From CAIKMD01 sp035533255 (GTDB lineage: Bacteria > Pseudomonadota > Alphaproteobacteria > ATCC43930 > CGMCC-115725): a DNA stretch of 64,000 bases. This document shows, piece by piece, positions 36,848 to 45,919 of this stretch. A program made the translations under genes and the position numbers. The stretch is taken from positions 1 to 64,000 of the forward strand of contig DATLUE010000028.1 in the NCBI GenBank assembly GCA_035533255.1, given 5' to 3'. How positions within the stretch are numbered: position 1 is the first letter of the stretch; every line of letters starts with the position of its first letter. Under the pieces are notes generated by a model that searched no databases, was not told where the DNA came from, and saw only the letters and a list, made by a program, of their open reading frames with translations.

Positions 36848-37627
36848 TTGGACGACGAGCTGCTTTACGAGGTGAAGGACGGCATCGCCCGCGTCACCTT
36901 CAATCGGCCGCAAGCGCGCAACGCGTTCACCTTCGCGATGTACGAGCGCTTGGCCGAGATCTGCAATGGCGCCGAGGCCGACCGCTCGATCAGGGCGATG
37001 GTGCTGACCGGCACCGGCGACAAAGCCTTCGCCTCGGGCACCGACATCGCGCAATTCAAGGCGTTCAAGACCGCCGAGGACGCGATCGCCTATGAGGGAC
37101 GCATCGATCGCGTGGTCGGCGCGCTTGAGCATTGCCGCGTGCCGACGATCGCGGCGATCGCCGGCGCCTGCACGGGCGGCGGCGGCGCGATTGCGGCGGC
37201 GTGCGATCTGCGCATCGCGGCGGCGAATGCGCGCTTCGGCTTTCCGGTGGCGCGCACGCTCGGCAATTGCCTGTCGATGGGAAATTACGCGCGGCTGGCG
37301 GCGCTGATCGGCGTCGCGCGCACCAAGGAGATCATCTTCACCGCCCGGCTGGTCGAGGCCGAGGAGGCGCGCAGCATCGGCCTCGTGAGCGAGGTGCTGC
37401 CCGACCACGCCGCGCTGATGGCGCGCGCCGACGAATTGGCGAAGCACGTCGCGAGTCTGGCGCCGCTGACCTTGCGCGCGACCAAGGAAGCGCTCCATCG
37501 CCTGATGGCGCGTATCCCGCCCGGCGAGGGCCAGGACCTCATCCTCATGTGCTATATGAGCAAGGATTTTCGCGAAGGCATGGACGCCTTCCTCAACAAG
37601 CGCCCACCGCAATGGCAGGGCGAATGA
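36848..37627 (+). CDS. Enoyl-CoA hydratase/isomerase family protein
   Basis: A 259-residue crotonase-fold enzyme. The oxyanion-hole segments are visible as A-F-A-S-G-T-D-I near residue 60 and I-A-G-A-C-T-G-G-G near residue 107. At the place where classical hydratases carry the catalytic Glu pair, the second position appears altered, so hydratase activity is uncertain. The start is TTG at 36848 after GGAGAG; no better in-frame start exists. Confidence 0.88.
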   Translation: MDDELLYEVKDGIARVTFNRPQARNAFTFAMYERLAEICNGAEADRSIRAMVLTGTGDKAFASGTDIAQFKAFKTAEDAIAYEGRIDRVVGALEHCRVPTIAAIAGACTGGGGAIAAACDLRIAAANARFGFPVARTLGNCLSMGNYARLAALIGVARTKEIIFTARLVEAEEARSIGLVSEVLPDHAALMARADELAKHVASLAPLTLRATKEALHRLMARIPPGEGQDLILMCYMSKDFREGMDAFLNKRPPQWQGE

Positions 37628-37630
37628 TCC

Positions 37631-38245
37631 TCAGAGGCTGATCTTCTCGTCCGCGACGACGCGCTGCACGGCGGGACGTTGCAGCATGCGGTCCTTGAAG
37701 GCGGTGTAGCTCTTCATCTCCTGCATCGGGATCTCGCGCCGCACGCCCCAGGTATAGAGCACGAAGGCGTAGGGATCGGCGACCGAGTATTGGTCGAACA
37801 GCCAGTCCTTGCCGGCATACATGCCGTCGATCTCTCGCAGATAGCCGTCGAAGACCTTCTTCCCGGTCGCTTTGAGGTTCTCGTGGGTCGCGGGATCGCT
37901 GGCATAGCGCTCGGGCCGGCCGATATGCGCCTGGGCGGGATGGACGCTCGAGGCCACCCAGCCGATGAAGGACATCATCTTCGCCTCGGCGATCGGGTCG
38001 CTGGTCCAGAGGCCGAAGCGCTTGCCGAGGAATGGCAGGATCGCCGTGTTCTCGGAGATGAACTCGCCATTATCGAGGCCGAGCGCGGGCACGCGGGCGT
38101 GCGGATTGATCTTGAGATACTCGGCGGAGCGCTGCTCGCCCTTGCCGAGGTCGACGCGGCGGCCGGTGTATTTCTCGCCGCTTTCCTCGAGCACGATATG
38201 CGAGGCCATGGAGCAGGCGCCGGGGCAATAGCACAGGGTCAGCAT
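37631..38245 (-). CDS. Glutathione S-transferase family protein
   Basis: A 204-residue protein with an N-terminal thioredoxin-like domain: Y-C-P-G-A-C-S-M-A near residues 6-14 (the beta-class cysteine/serine region), N-P-H-A-R-V-P-A-L cis-proline segment near 47-55, and E-N-T-A-I-L-P near 65, followed by an all-helical domain. It conjugates or binds glutathione in the cytoplasm; substrate unknown. It ends three bases from the convergent hydratase gene. Confidence 0.93.
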   Translation of the reverse strand: MLTLCYCPGACSMASHIVLEESGEKYTGRRVDLGKGEQRSAEYLKINPHARVPALGLDNGEFISENTAILPFLGKRFGLWTSDPIAEAKMMSFIGWVASSVHPAQAHIGRPERYASDPATHENLKATGKKVFDGYLREIDGMYAGKDWLFDQYSVADPYAFVLYTWGVRREIPMQEMKSYTAFKDRMLQRPAVQRVVADEKISL

Positions 38246-38375
38246 GTCATCCTCCCGTGATGAGATGCGCCATCTTCGGCCGCGACCGCATGCTTGTCTA
38301 TGGGCCGGCGTTCACGGCAGGAATGCTTCGGAGCGGTCCTTGTCGGCTGCTCCTGCCGGCTCCGCGATTTGGAAA

Positions 38376-39644
38376 TTAGCTCTTATCGGATGCCATGATG
38401 AAGCGGTCCATGCGCCGCAGCGCCGGGAAGCGCCGGCTCGCGATGGCGACGACGATCAAGGTCGCCGCGCCGCCCAGCACCACCGAGCCGACGGCGCCGA
38501 ACCAATCGGCGGTGACGCCCGATTCGAACTCGCCGAGCTGGTTCGACGTCCCGACGAACAGCGAGTTGACCGCGCTGACCCGGCCGCGGATGACATCGGG
38601 CGTCGCGGTCTGCACCAGGGTCGAGCGCACCACCACGCTGACCACATCGGCCGCGCCGATCAGGATCAGCGCGGCCACGGTCAGCGGCAGCCAATGCGAC
38701 AATCCGAAAGCGATCGTCGCCGCGCCATAGACCGCCACGGTGATCAGCATGCGCCGGCCGACATGGCGGTCGAGCGGGTGGCGCGCGAGATAAAGCCCGG
38801 TCACCAGCGCGCCGATCGCCGGCGTGCTGCGCAGCAAGCCGAGACCGACCGGCCCGACCATCAAGATGTCGCGCGCAAAAATCGGCAGCAGCGCGGTGGC
38901 GCCGCCGAAGAACACGCCGAACATGTCGAGCGTGATCGCGCCGCGCACCGCCTCGGCGTGGCGGATGAAGCTAACGCCGCTCAAGAAACTGGTCCAGGAC
39001 AGCGGCTGTGCCGCGCGCGCGGGCTGATGCGGCAGCAAGAATACCGCGGTCTCCGCCACCAGCAAGAACGCGGCGGCGCCGAAGAACGCGACCGGCGCGC
39101 CGAAGATGAACAGCAGCCCGCCGAGCGCGGGGCCGACCACCACCGCGCATTGGTTGACCAGCGAGCCCGCCGGCGTGACGCGCGGAAACACCGCAACCGG
39201 CACGAGACCCGGCAGCAGCGCCGCCTGTGCCGGCTGCTCGAAAGCGCGGCCGGCGCCGACGCAGGCGATGAGAGCGAAAATCCACACCACGCTGCCGGTG
39301 CCGAGCAGCGCCAGGAGGCCGATCGCGGTGGCGGCGCTGATCTGCGCGAGCCAAGCAATGAGGAGAACGCGCCGGCGCGGGAAATGGTCGATCGCCTGAC
39401 CCGCGACCAGCGCGAGGCTCACGGTCGGCAGGAACATGGCCAGCCCGACGAAGCCGAGCTGGAGCGGGCTGTTGGTCAGATTGTAGATGTACCAGCCAAC
39501 GGCGACGCCCTCGATCTGGAAGGCCGCCGCACCGCAGAACCGCGCCAGCAGATAGAGCCGCACCGGCCCGGTGAGGACACTGGCCAGTTTGGTCGCTTTC
39601 GTCTTGTTGTCGCGCTGGTCTTCGTCCGGCGCGGGGTCGTTCAT
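38376..39644 (-). CDS. MFS transporter (MFS_3/enterobactin-exporter-like)
   Basis: A 422-residue protein with about twelve membrane segments. The loop motif A-I-D-H-F-P-R-R-R-V near residue 85 and the second-half A-R-H-P-L-D-R-H-V-G-R-R segment match this MFS branch, whose members are mostly effluxers. It follows the FAH-family gene on the same strand with a 34-base gap and may share its transcript. Confidence 0.9.
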   Translation of the reverse strand: MNDPAPDEDQRDNKTKATKLASVLTGPVRLYLLARFCGAAAFQIEGVAVGWYIYNLTNSPLQLGFVGLAMFLPTVSLALVAGQAIDHFPRRRVLLIAWLAQISAATAIGLLALLGTGSVVWIFALIACVGAGRAFEQPAQAALLPGLVPVAVFPRVTPAGSLVNQCAVVVGPALGGLLFIFGAPVAFFGAAAFLLVAETAVFLLPHQPARAAQPLSWTSFLSGVSFIRHAEAVRGAITLDMFGVFFGGATALLPIFARDILMVGPVGLGLLRSTPAIGALVTGLYLARHPLDRHVGRRMLITVAVYGAATIAFGLSHWLPLTVAALILIGAADVVSVVVRSTLVQTATPDVIRGRVSAVNSLFVGTSNQLGEFESGVTADWFGAVGSVVLGGAATLIVVAIASRRFPALRRMDRFIMASDKS

Positions 39645-39678
39645 TCCCGAGGCGTCGCCCGCGCGTCTCGCCGGCGCG

Positions 39679-40566
39679 CTATTCGACGATCCGGTTGCGC
39701 AGCACGCCGATCCCCTCGACCTCGGCTTCCATCACGTCGCCGGTATTGAGGAATTTCTGCGGCGTCATGCCGAGCGCCACGCCCGAGGGCGTGCCGGTCG
39801 CGATCACGTCGCCGGCATGGAGCGTCAGGCTGGCGCACACGCTCTCGACGATCGCCGGAATGCCGAACAGCAAATCCGAGGTGTTCGAGTCCTGGCGCGT
39901 CTCGCCGTTCACCCGCAAGGTGATGCGATGGCCGCTCGGGTCGCCGAACTCGTCCTTGGTAACGACGCACGGCCCCATCGGCCCGAACGTGTCGAAGCTC
40001 TTGCCCTTGAACCACTGGCCGTGCGCTGCCTGCTTGTCGCGCGCGGTGACGTCGTTGAAGACCGTGTAGCCGAAAATGTGATCCATCGCCTGGGCCTGGG
40101 TCACGTCGCGCGTCGTCTTGCCGATCACGATCGCGAGCTCGACCTCGTAATCGAGCTGGTCGGTGTTCTTGGCGTGACGCAGCACGCTGTCCTCGGGGCC
40201 GACCACGGTGGTGAAGGGCTTGGAGAAAATCTCCGGCACCGGCGGGAACTTCACGGGGATGTTGCGCGCGCGCGCGCCTTCCTCGATATGCGCCTTGTAG
40301 TTGCGGCCGATGCAAAAGATGTTTTTGCGCGGATGCGGGATCGGCGCATAGAGCCTCGTGCCCTGCAGCGGCAGCCAGCCGGACTTGTCCTGCGCCGCGC
40401 TGACGACCTTCCTGGCCTCGTCGAGCGCGGCTTGGCCGGCCTCGATGAAGGCGATCATGGCGCCGGGCAGGGCGCTCGACGCCTTTTGCAGATCGAGGAT
40501 GCCGCGCTTGGCGTCGACCACGCCGAGCCGCTCTTGGCCATTGGCATCGAAGGTCACGAATTTCAT
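39679..40566 (-). CDS. Fumarylacetoacetate hydrolase-family protein
   Basis: A 295-residue protein. The FAH core begins near residue 75 (I-F-C-I-G-R-N-Y-K-A-H) and shows the metal-binding E-x-E in L-D-Y-E-V-E-L-A-I-V-I-G-K, then F-G-Y-T-V-F-N-D-V-T-A-R-D and a G-T-P-S-G-V loop. Members cleave or decarboxylate 2-oxo acids in catabolism of aromatic or sugar acids. The HpcH/HpaI-type aldolase on the other side of the intergenic repeat handles similar compounds. Confidence 0.93.
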   Translation of the reverse strand: MKFVTFDANGQERLGVVDAKRGILDLQKASSALPGAMIAFIEAGQAALDEARKVVSAAQDKSGWLPLQGTRLYAPIPHPRKNIFCIGRNYKAHIEEGARARNIPVKFPPVPEIFSKPFTTVVGPEDSVLRHAKNTDQLDYEVELAIVIGKTTRDVTQAQAMDHIFGYTVFNDVTARDKQAAHGQWFKGKSFDTFGPMGPCVVTKDEFGDPSGHRITLRVNGETRQDSNTSDLLFGIPAIVESVCASLTLHAGDVIATGTPSGVALGMTPQKFLNTGDVMEAEVEGIGVLRNRIVE

Positions 40567-40697
40567 GAATGCTTGCTCCTCACGCTGATGGGAGGCCGCT
40601 GGCGATTTCCGTTGCAGGAATGGCGCGCGGCGACTTCACTCCCGCTGGTGCATCGACCCTAGCTCGCGACGGCACGGCTTTCAACCGAGCGCATGAG

Positions 40698-40782
40698 ACC
40701 ACCACGGAGACACGAAGACCACGGAGATAAATCTGGCCGCGAAGCGGCCCATTCGATCTTCTCCGTGCCCCCCGTGGTAAAT
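40698..40782. repeat. REP-like palindromic intergenic repeat
   Basis: An approximately 85-base palindrome. Outer arms ACCACGG (40701-40707) and CCGTGGT (40772-40778), then CACGGAG (40720-40726) and CTCCGTG (40761-40767), then a perfect inner hairpin GGCCGC-GAA-GCGGCC (40735-40749). The left arm repeats the CCACGGAG unit twice. This pattern resembles dispersed extragenic palindromes seen in many bacterial genomes. It sits between the divergent FAH-family and aldolase genes. Confidence 0.65.
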
Positions 40783-40824
40783 CTTATTCCGTTGCGCGGT
40801 TGCAGAAATGTCATGGAGGCGAGA

Positions 40825-41613
40825 ATGGCTGACATCAAGAACCCGGCGCGCGAGCGGCTCGCAGGGGGCGCGGTGTCGATCGGCGTCGGGCTGCGGCTGG
40901 CGCGCGGCGCCGAGATCGGCCGCATCATGAAAAGCTGCGGCTGGGATTGGCTGTTCATCGATCTCGATCATGGCTCGATGTCGCTCGACACCGCGTCGCA
41001 GATCTCGGTCGCGGCGCTCGATTCCGGCATTGCGCCGATCGTGCGCGTGCCGCATGGCCAGCTCGACATGGCGACGCGCGCGCTCGACGGCGGCGGCTGG
41101 GGCATCGTCATGCCGCATGTCGATACGCCCGAGGAGGCGGCCGAGCTGGTCGCCCACGTCAAATACCCGCCGCAGGGCCATCGCTCGGTGATGGGCGCGC
41201 TGCCGCAATTCGGCTATCGCGGCCTCGGCGTCGGCGAAGCGGCCAAGATCGTCAACGCCGAGATGCTGGTGACGGTGATGATCGAGACGCCCACGGCGCT
41301 CGCCAATGCCGAGGCGATCGCCGCCATGCCCGGCGTCGACGTGCTGCTGATCGGCACCAACGATCTCGCGATGGAGATGGGCATCCCCGGGCAATTTGCG
41401 CATCCGCAGATCGTCGCGGCTTACGAGAAGGTGATCGCGGCTTGCCGCGGCGCCGGCAAATGGCCGGGCATGGGCGGCTGCTATGCCGACGATCTGCTGC
41501 GCAAATACATCGCGATGGGAATGCGGATGATCCTCGGCGGCAACGACCTGCCGTTCCTGATGGCGGGCGCGACCGACCGCGCCAAAGTGCTGAAGACCGC
41601 GCCGACCGGATAG
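40825..41613 (+). CDS. HpcH/HpaI-family aldolase
   Basis: A 262-residue TIM-barrel protein of the class II aldolase/citrate lyase group: W-L-F-I-D-L-D-H-G near residues 39-47, R-V-P-H-G-Q near 71, M-I-E-T-P-T-A near 152 with the metal-binding Glu, and G-T-N-D-L-A near 178. It likely cleaves or forms a 2-keto-3-deoxy or 4-hydroxy-2-oxo acid. ATG 40825 is preferred because GGAGGCGAG stands before it; an in-frame ATG at 40813 overlaps that site. Confidence 0.92.
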   Translation: MADIKNPARERLAGGAVSIGVGLRLARGAEIGRIMKSCGWDWLFIDLDHGSMSLDTASQISVAALDSGIAPIVRVPHGQLDMATRALDGGGWGIVMPHVDTPEEAAELVAHVKYPPQGHRSVMGALPQFGYRGLGVGEAAKIVNAEMLVTVMIETPTALANAEAIAAMPGVDVLLIGTNDLAMEMGIPGQFAHPQIVAAYEKVIAACRGAGKWPGMGGCYADDLLRKYIAMGMRMILGGNDLPFLMAGATDRAKVLKTAPTG

Positions 41614-41621
41614 GACGAGCG

Positions 41622-42461
41622 CTACCGCGCCTGCGCTTGCTGCTCGATCGCGGGACGATCGCCGAGAATTGCATAGTCGATCGGAATCGCGTTGACGAAA
41701 TGCTGGACGCGATCTTGCACGGTTTGCGCGGCGCTGAGCGCGGCCGCGTAATCGCGATAGCTGGGCGAGCGCAAATAGTAGAGCCTATGGCCGCCGGCGC
41801 CCGGCGCCTGCGCGACATCCACTTTCAGCCCGGTCGCCTCGACCGCCCATTGCACGCGCCGCGCATTGTCTTCATTGGCGAACGCGCCGAACTGAACCCG
41901 ATAGGGTCCGGCAAGGTTGGCGGGCGCGGCGGGTGGCGCATGCAGTGCCACGGTTTGTGCCGCTGCCGCATGCACCGTCTTGGCGGCGATGCGCGACTTC
42001 TTCGGCGCTGCAGCGGCTCGATGTTGCGCGGCGGTATGGGAGCGTGCGGCCCGCGCTTGCGGTTCGACGGCGAGGTAGGGCACCGGCGCCGGCGTGTCGG
42101 CTGCGGCTTGCGGCGTCGCATCTGACGGGGTGGGCGTTGCTGCGGCAACCGTAACCGGCGCGGGCGGCTGCGCGACGCTCGGCGGTGCCGATGGCGTGAC
42201 CTGCGCGAGTCGCGGCGCCGCCATGCTGGGCGCGATCTCGCCCGGCGCTTGGGCGACGGTTGCCGGCAAGGTCGGCTCCGCGACGGGGGGCGTTGCGACC
42301 CGGTCGGCGACTTGCGCGACCGCGCCGTCGCTCGCCAGCCATTTGTAGGCCGTCCCGCCGGCCAGGCCGATGCCGAAGAAGAATACCAACGCGATCGCGG
42401 TGTAGGTCGCGCTGACGAAGGTCGGTCGGCTGCCGGGCGTTGCGGACAAAGTTATCCCCAT
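41622..42461 (-). CDS. SPOR-domain membrane protein
   Basis: A 279-residue protein: an N-terminal membrane anchor (about 19-38), a long alanine/proline-rich periplasmic linker (about 50-185), and a C-terminal SPOR domain from G-P-Y-R-V-Q-F-G-A-F near residue 193. SPOR domains bind denuded peptidoglycan glycans at division sites. The gene is divergent from the region at 42462-42670, which is a 209-base gap with no gene. Confidence 0.88.
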   Translation of the reverse strand: MGITLSATPGSRPTFVSATYTAIALVFFFGIGLAGGTAYKWLASDGAVAQVADRVATPPVAEPTLPATVAQAPGEIAPSMAAPRLAQVTPSAPPSVAQPPAPVTVAAATPTPSDATPQAAADTPAPVPYLAVEPQARAARSHTAAQHRAAAAPKKSRIAAKTVHAAAAQTVALHAPPAAPANLAGPYRVQFGAFANEDNARRVQWAVEATGLKVDVAQAPGAGGHRLYYLRSPSYRDYAAALSAAQTVQDRVQHFVNAIPIDYAILGDRPAIEQQAQAR

Positions 42462-42670
42462 AATTGGAGATAGACTCGGGTGTTTATGGTTAATTTTAGG
42501 TTAACGCCGGCACGAGTCGATCTCTTTCGTGCCTTCCGATCGGTTTCGACGAAGGCGGCGGCGATCGGCCCAACCACCTGAAATAAAATAACTTTCTATC
42601 GCTCCGGGCGCCAAAACACCAAGCTGTCGCTCGGTGCCCTGGCGGCCTTTGCGAAGGTTAACGGCGTCGC

Positions 42671-43927
42671 TTACCCGCCGAACGGATAGACCGCATTGCC
42701 CGATTTGAAGGCCGGCGGGTCGAGTATGATGGTCTTCTTGGGGTCTTTGAATTGGTCGAGACCGGTGCCGGTGATGCCCTGGAACTGCACCATCAGCATG
42801 CGCGATTGCGCCCATTCGCCGTCCTTGCCGAATTTGATGTCGCCGAACACGGTCTTGAAGGTATGCGAGCGGATGTAATCGGCGAGCTTGTCCTGGTCGA
42901 GGCTCTTCGTGCCTTCGACCGCCTGCTGCAGCACCTGCATATTGGCGTAGCTGATCGGCACCATGTAGTAGCCGAGCGGATCGGCGCCGGCCGCTTTCGC
43001 GCGCGCCTGGTATTTGCTCAGCACATCGGCGACGCCCGGGAACATCATGGTTTGCGCCGGCTGCCATACGTCGAAGGTGATGAAGCCGTTGAGTGCTGGC
43101 CCGAGCTGCCGCTTGATCGCGGTCGCCTGCGGCCCGACCATCGCGCCGCCGATCATCTTGGGCTTGTAGCCGATCTCTTTCACCGCGCGGATCATGCACG
43201 CGGAATCGGTGACGTAGGAAGCGAACAGCACGATATCGGGATTGGTCGCCTGGATCGCGCGCACCACGGGTCCGCAATCGGTGATGTTGCCGGGATAGGT
43301 CTTGTCGTAGACGATATCGAGCCCGTCGGCCTTCGCGGTCTGGCGCGCGCCGTCGGCGGCGTTGTGCGCGAACTCGATGTCGGCCGAGCTGATCGCGATC
43401 GTCTTCGGCTTCGGGTTCTGCGCCATCGCGACGTTGAAGAAGCCCTGGGTGAAGGCGGTCTTCGGATTGGGCCCCGACGGGATCATCGCGAAATATTTCG
43501 GATAGTGAAACTGGCTGTTCACCGCGAGTCCCAAGAGCGCGAGAAAAGTCATGTTGTGCTGCATCACCACCGGCATCGCCGGCGCGATCAGCCCGGTGGC
43601 ATAGGAGCTGACCACGAGATCGACCTTATCGACGTCGAGCAGCTTGGTGTAGATGCCGGGCACGTTCGCCGGGTTGCTCTGATCGTCGTAATGGACGAGT
43701 TGCACGGGCCGACCGAGTAAGCCGCCCTTCGCATTGACATCCTCGGCCCAGATCTGCATCGCCAACAGCGCCGGCTTGCCGTTCGCGGCAAGGCCGCCGG
43801 TCTCCTCCATGCTGAAGCCGATCTTGATCGGATCGGCGGCGCGCGCCGCGGGCGCGGCCAGCGTCAACCCGACCGCCATACCGGCGATCGCGAGCCAAGC
43901 CTTGTCGCTTCGAGATGAGCTGGTCAT
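42671..43927 (-). CDS. Branched-chain amino-acid-type ABC substrate-binding protein
   Basis: A 418-residue secreted protein with a signal peptide (to about A-R-A-A-D, residue 30) and the Leu/Ile/Val-binding fold: I-K-I-G-F-S-M near residue 33, G-L-L-G-R-P-V near 70 and L-V-V-S-S-Y near 103. ATG 43927 was chosen over 43942 because GGGGGA lies just before it. No permease or ATPase is adjacent on this strand. Ligand unknown. Confidence 0.9.
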   Translation of the reverse strand: MTSSSRSDKAWLAIAGMAVGLTLAAPAARAADPIKIGFSMEETGGLAANGKPALLAMQIWAEDVNAKGGLLGRPVQLVHYDDQSNPANVPGIYTKLLDVDKVDLVVSSYATGLIAPAMPVVMQHNMTFLALLGLAVNSQFHYPKYFAMIPSGPNPKTAFTQGFFNVAMAQNPKPKTIAISSADIEFAHNAADGARQTAKADGLDIVYDKTYPGNITDCGPVVRAIQATNPDIVLFASYVTDSACMIRAVKEIGYKPKMIGGAMVGPQATAIKRQLGPALNGFITFDVWQPAQTMMFPGVADVLSKYQARAKAAGADPLGYYMVPISYANMQVLQQAVEGTKSLDQDKLADYIRSHTFKTVFGDIKFGKDGEWAQSRMLMVQFQGITGTGLDQFKDPKKTIILDPPAFKSGNAVYPFGG

Positions 43928-44119
43928 GTACGTTTCCCCCATTGGTTTTGTTATCGCGATAATGGCGCCGGCGGCCTAGCCGCCGAGGCAAGCGCAAAGC
44001 CGGGCCGGTCTTGCGGCGCGGGCCGTCCCGATCCCGGCGTTTCCTTGCCGGCGAGCAGACACCGCGCCTGCCATCGCGTCAAGAGGCGGGACCCCTGCTG
44101 CGGTTCGCCGCGCGCGTTG

Positions 44120-44130
44120 CCTTGACAAGG
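44120..44130 (+). promoter_or_regulatory. Possible promoter element with a small palindrome
   Basis: CCTTGACAAGG at 44120-44130 is a perfect palindrome around one base and contains TTGACA (44122-44127). It lies 80 bases upstream of the binding-protein gene at 44210. A convincing -10 box at the right distance is not visible. Confidence 0.3.
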
Positions 44131-44209
44131 CGTTGCACCTCAACAAGGATCGCCGCTGGTAAAACCGGCAGCGCATCGGCGTGAGGCGCAAGCCCGAGGG
44201 GAGGTTCGA

Positions 44210-45271
44210 CTGCGCCCGATCCACAGCCTATTTGCCGGCCTGCTGGCCGTCCTCTTGCTCTTGGTCGTTTTCGGGCTTGCGGCGCCCGCGACGGCCCAGC
44301 CGCTGACCCATGTCGTCATCGCGACCGTGCCGACTATCGCCTCGACCTCGACCTACATCGCCGACGCCAAGGGCTATCTGCGCGACGCCGGCATCGATGC
44401 CGAAATCCAGAACATCGATTCGGTCAGCACGGCGATGCCGCTTCTGGCGAGCGGCCGCATTCAGGTGGCCCAAGGCGGACTCGCCGCGTCGTATTGGAAC
44501 GGGGTGGCGCAGGGTCTGCCGGTGATCATGGCGTTCGAGGGCGGCTCGACGCCGCTCAACCACCATATCCTGCTGGGGCTCGGTGCGAAGGACAAGATCA
44601 AGGCGATCGCCGATCTCAAGGGCCATGCGGTCGCGCTCAACGCGCCGGGCTCGATCATCGGCTACGATCTCTACAAGGTGCTCGGCAGCGCCGGCCTGAC
44701 CTTCAACGACGTCGACATCAAATACATCTCGTTCCCGCAAATGGGCATCGCCCTCCAGAACGGCGCGGTCGATGCCGCGGTGGACGTGCCGCCGTTCGGC
44801 GACCTGATCATCGCGAAGGGGCTCGGCGTCAATTGGATCAACACCGACGACTATCTGAAGCCGGCGCCGGTCACGGTCGTTCATTACGTCATCAATTCCG
44901 ATTGGGCGAAGGCGAATAGCGATCTCGCGCATCGCCTGTTCGTCGCGATCGGCCGCGGCACGCGCGATTATTGCCAAGCCTATCATCACGGCCCCAACCG
45001 CGACGAGGTGATCGCGATCATGCTTAAATACGGCGTCGCCGGCACTCACGATTCGCTCGACAAATTCCCGTGGCAGGCGCGCGATCCCAATGGGCGCTTC
45101 AACATGGCGAGCCTCTTGGACGTGCAGGATTGGTATTTCAAGGACGGCTTTATCAAGCAGAAGCTGACGCCCCGGCAGCTCGTCGATCCGAGCTATGCCG
45201 ATGCGGCGGCGAAAGCGCTCGGACCGTTCGCGGTAACGAACACGGCGAGCACGCTGCGCGGTTGCCGCTAA
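44210..45271 (+). CDS. NMT1/TauA-type ABC substrate-binding protein, apparent CTG start
   Basis: A secreted binding protein with the core H-V-V-I-A-T-V-P-T near the N-terminus, D-A-K-G-Y-L-R-D-A-G-I, and G-G-L-A-A-S-Y-W. The first TTG in frame (44255) would cut the signal peptide in half. CTG at 44210 gives a complete one: R-P-I-H head, a long hydrophobic run and A-T-A-Q cleavage near residue 30. GGGGAGG at 44198-44204 is well spaced. No ATG, GTG or TTG lies in frame in the upstream 60 bases. Length 353 residues. It starts the cluster with cupin, ATPase and permease genes. Confidence 0.85.
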   Translation: MRPIHSLFAGLLAVLLLLVVFGLAAPATAQPLTHVVIATVPTIASTSTYIADAKGYLRDAGIDAEIQNIDSVSTAMPLLASGRIQVAQGGLAASYWNGVAQGLPVIMAFEGGSTPLNHHILLGLGAKDKIKAIADLKGHAVALNAPGSIIGYDLYKVLGSAGLTFNDVDIKYISFPQMGIALQNGAVDAAVDVPPFGDLIIAKGLGVNWINTDDYLKPAPVTVVHYVINSDWAKANSDLAHRLFVAIGRGTRDYCQAYHHGPNRDEVIAIMLKYGVAGTHDSLDKFPWQARDPNGRFNMASLLDVQDWYFKDGFIKQKLTPRQLVDPSYADAAAKALGPFAVTNTASTLRGCR

Positions 45272-45339
45272 GCGCCGCAGCGCCGTTTGCGAGTAACAGG
45301 CTGCCGGTTCCGGCGGCCGCAGAAGGAGGGAGTGAGGCA

Positions 45340-45891
45340 ATGGGTATTGCACCATATTCGCCGGCGAGGCGCGTCATCACCGGCCACGACAAGACCGGCA
45401 AGGCGGTCGTCCTCATCGACGACAACACGCCCTACACGATGAAGCGCGGCGAGGGCACGCTGCAGCAGCGACTGTGGGTCACCGACAAGTTCCCGGTCGA
45501 CATGGCGGGCGATAAGGATCGCGCCAGCATCGAGGTGCGCATCGCGCCGCCGCCGGGCGGCACCATCATTCGCTATCTCGACATTCCTCCCGAGGGCGCG
45601 GAAGCGAAAACGCAGCCGAACGATCACATGTCGAAGATGCTGGGCGACCAGCATCACGCGCCGCCGGGCGTGCGCCCGCCGCGCCACCCCAGCATGCATC
45701 GCACCCGCACGCTCGATTATGCGATCGTGCTCTCGGGCGAGATCGACATGCTGCTCGACGACAGCGAGGTGCATTTGAAAGCCGGCGATGTGCTGGTGCA
45801 GCAGGCGACCAACCACGCCTGGGTCAACCGCGGCAAGGAGCCGTGCCGCATCTGCTTCGTGCTGATCGACGGCGCGGACCCACTGGTTTGA
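45340..45891 (+). CDS. Cupin-domain protein
   Basis: A 183-residue protein with a double-stranded beta-helix core in its C-terminal half: H-R-T-R-T-L-D-Y-A-I-V-L-S-G-E-I near residue 120 and A-G-D-V-L-V-Q-Q-A-T-N-H-A-W near 148. The histidines could form a metal site. GAAGGAGGG stands before the ATG at 45340. It lies between the binding protein and ATPase of an importer, so it may process or sense the imported compound. Confidence 0.88.
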   Translation: MGIAPYSPARRVITGHDKTGKAVVLIDDNTPYTMKRGEGTLQQRLWVTDKFPVDMAGDKDRASIEVRIAPPPGGTIIRYLDIPPEGAEAKTQPNDHMSKMLGDQHHAPPGVRPPRHPSMHRTRTLDYAIVLSGEIDMLLDDSEVHLKAGDVLVQQATNHAWVNRGKEPCRICFVLIDGADPLV

Positions 45892-45919
45892 GCCGGCCGC
45901 CGGTCCGAGCAGGGAAAGC

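Noticed and set aside
36645..36875. 76-codon + strand frame before the enoyl-CoA hydratase
   Set aside because: Overlaps the hydratase start, has no ribosome site and no protein-like pattern.
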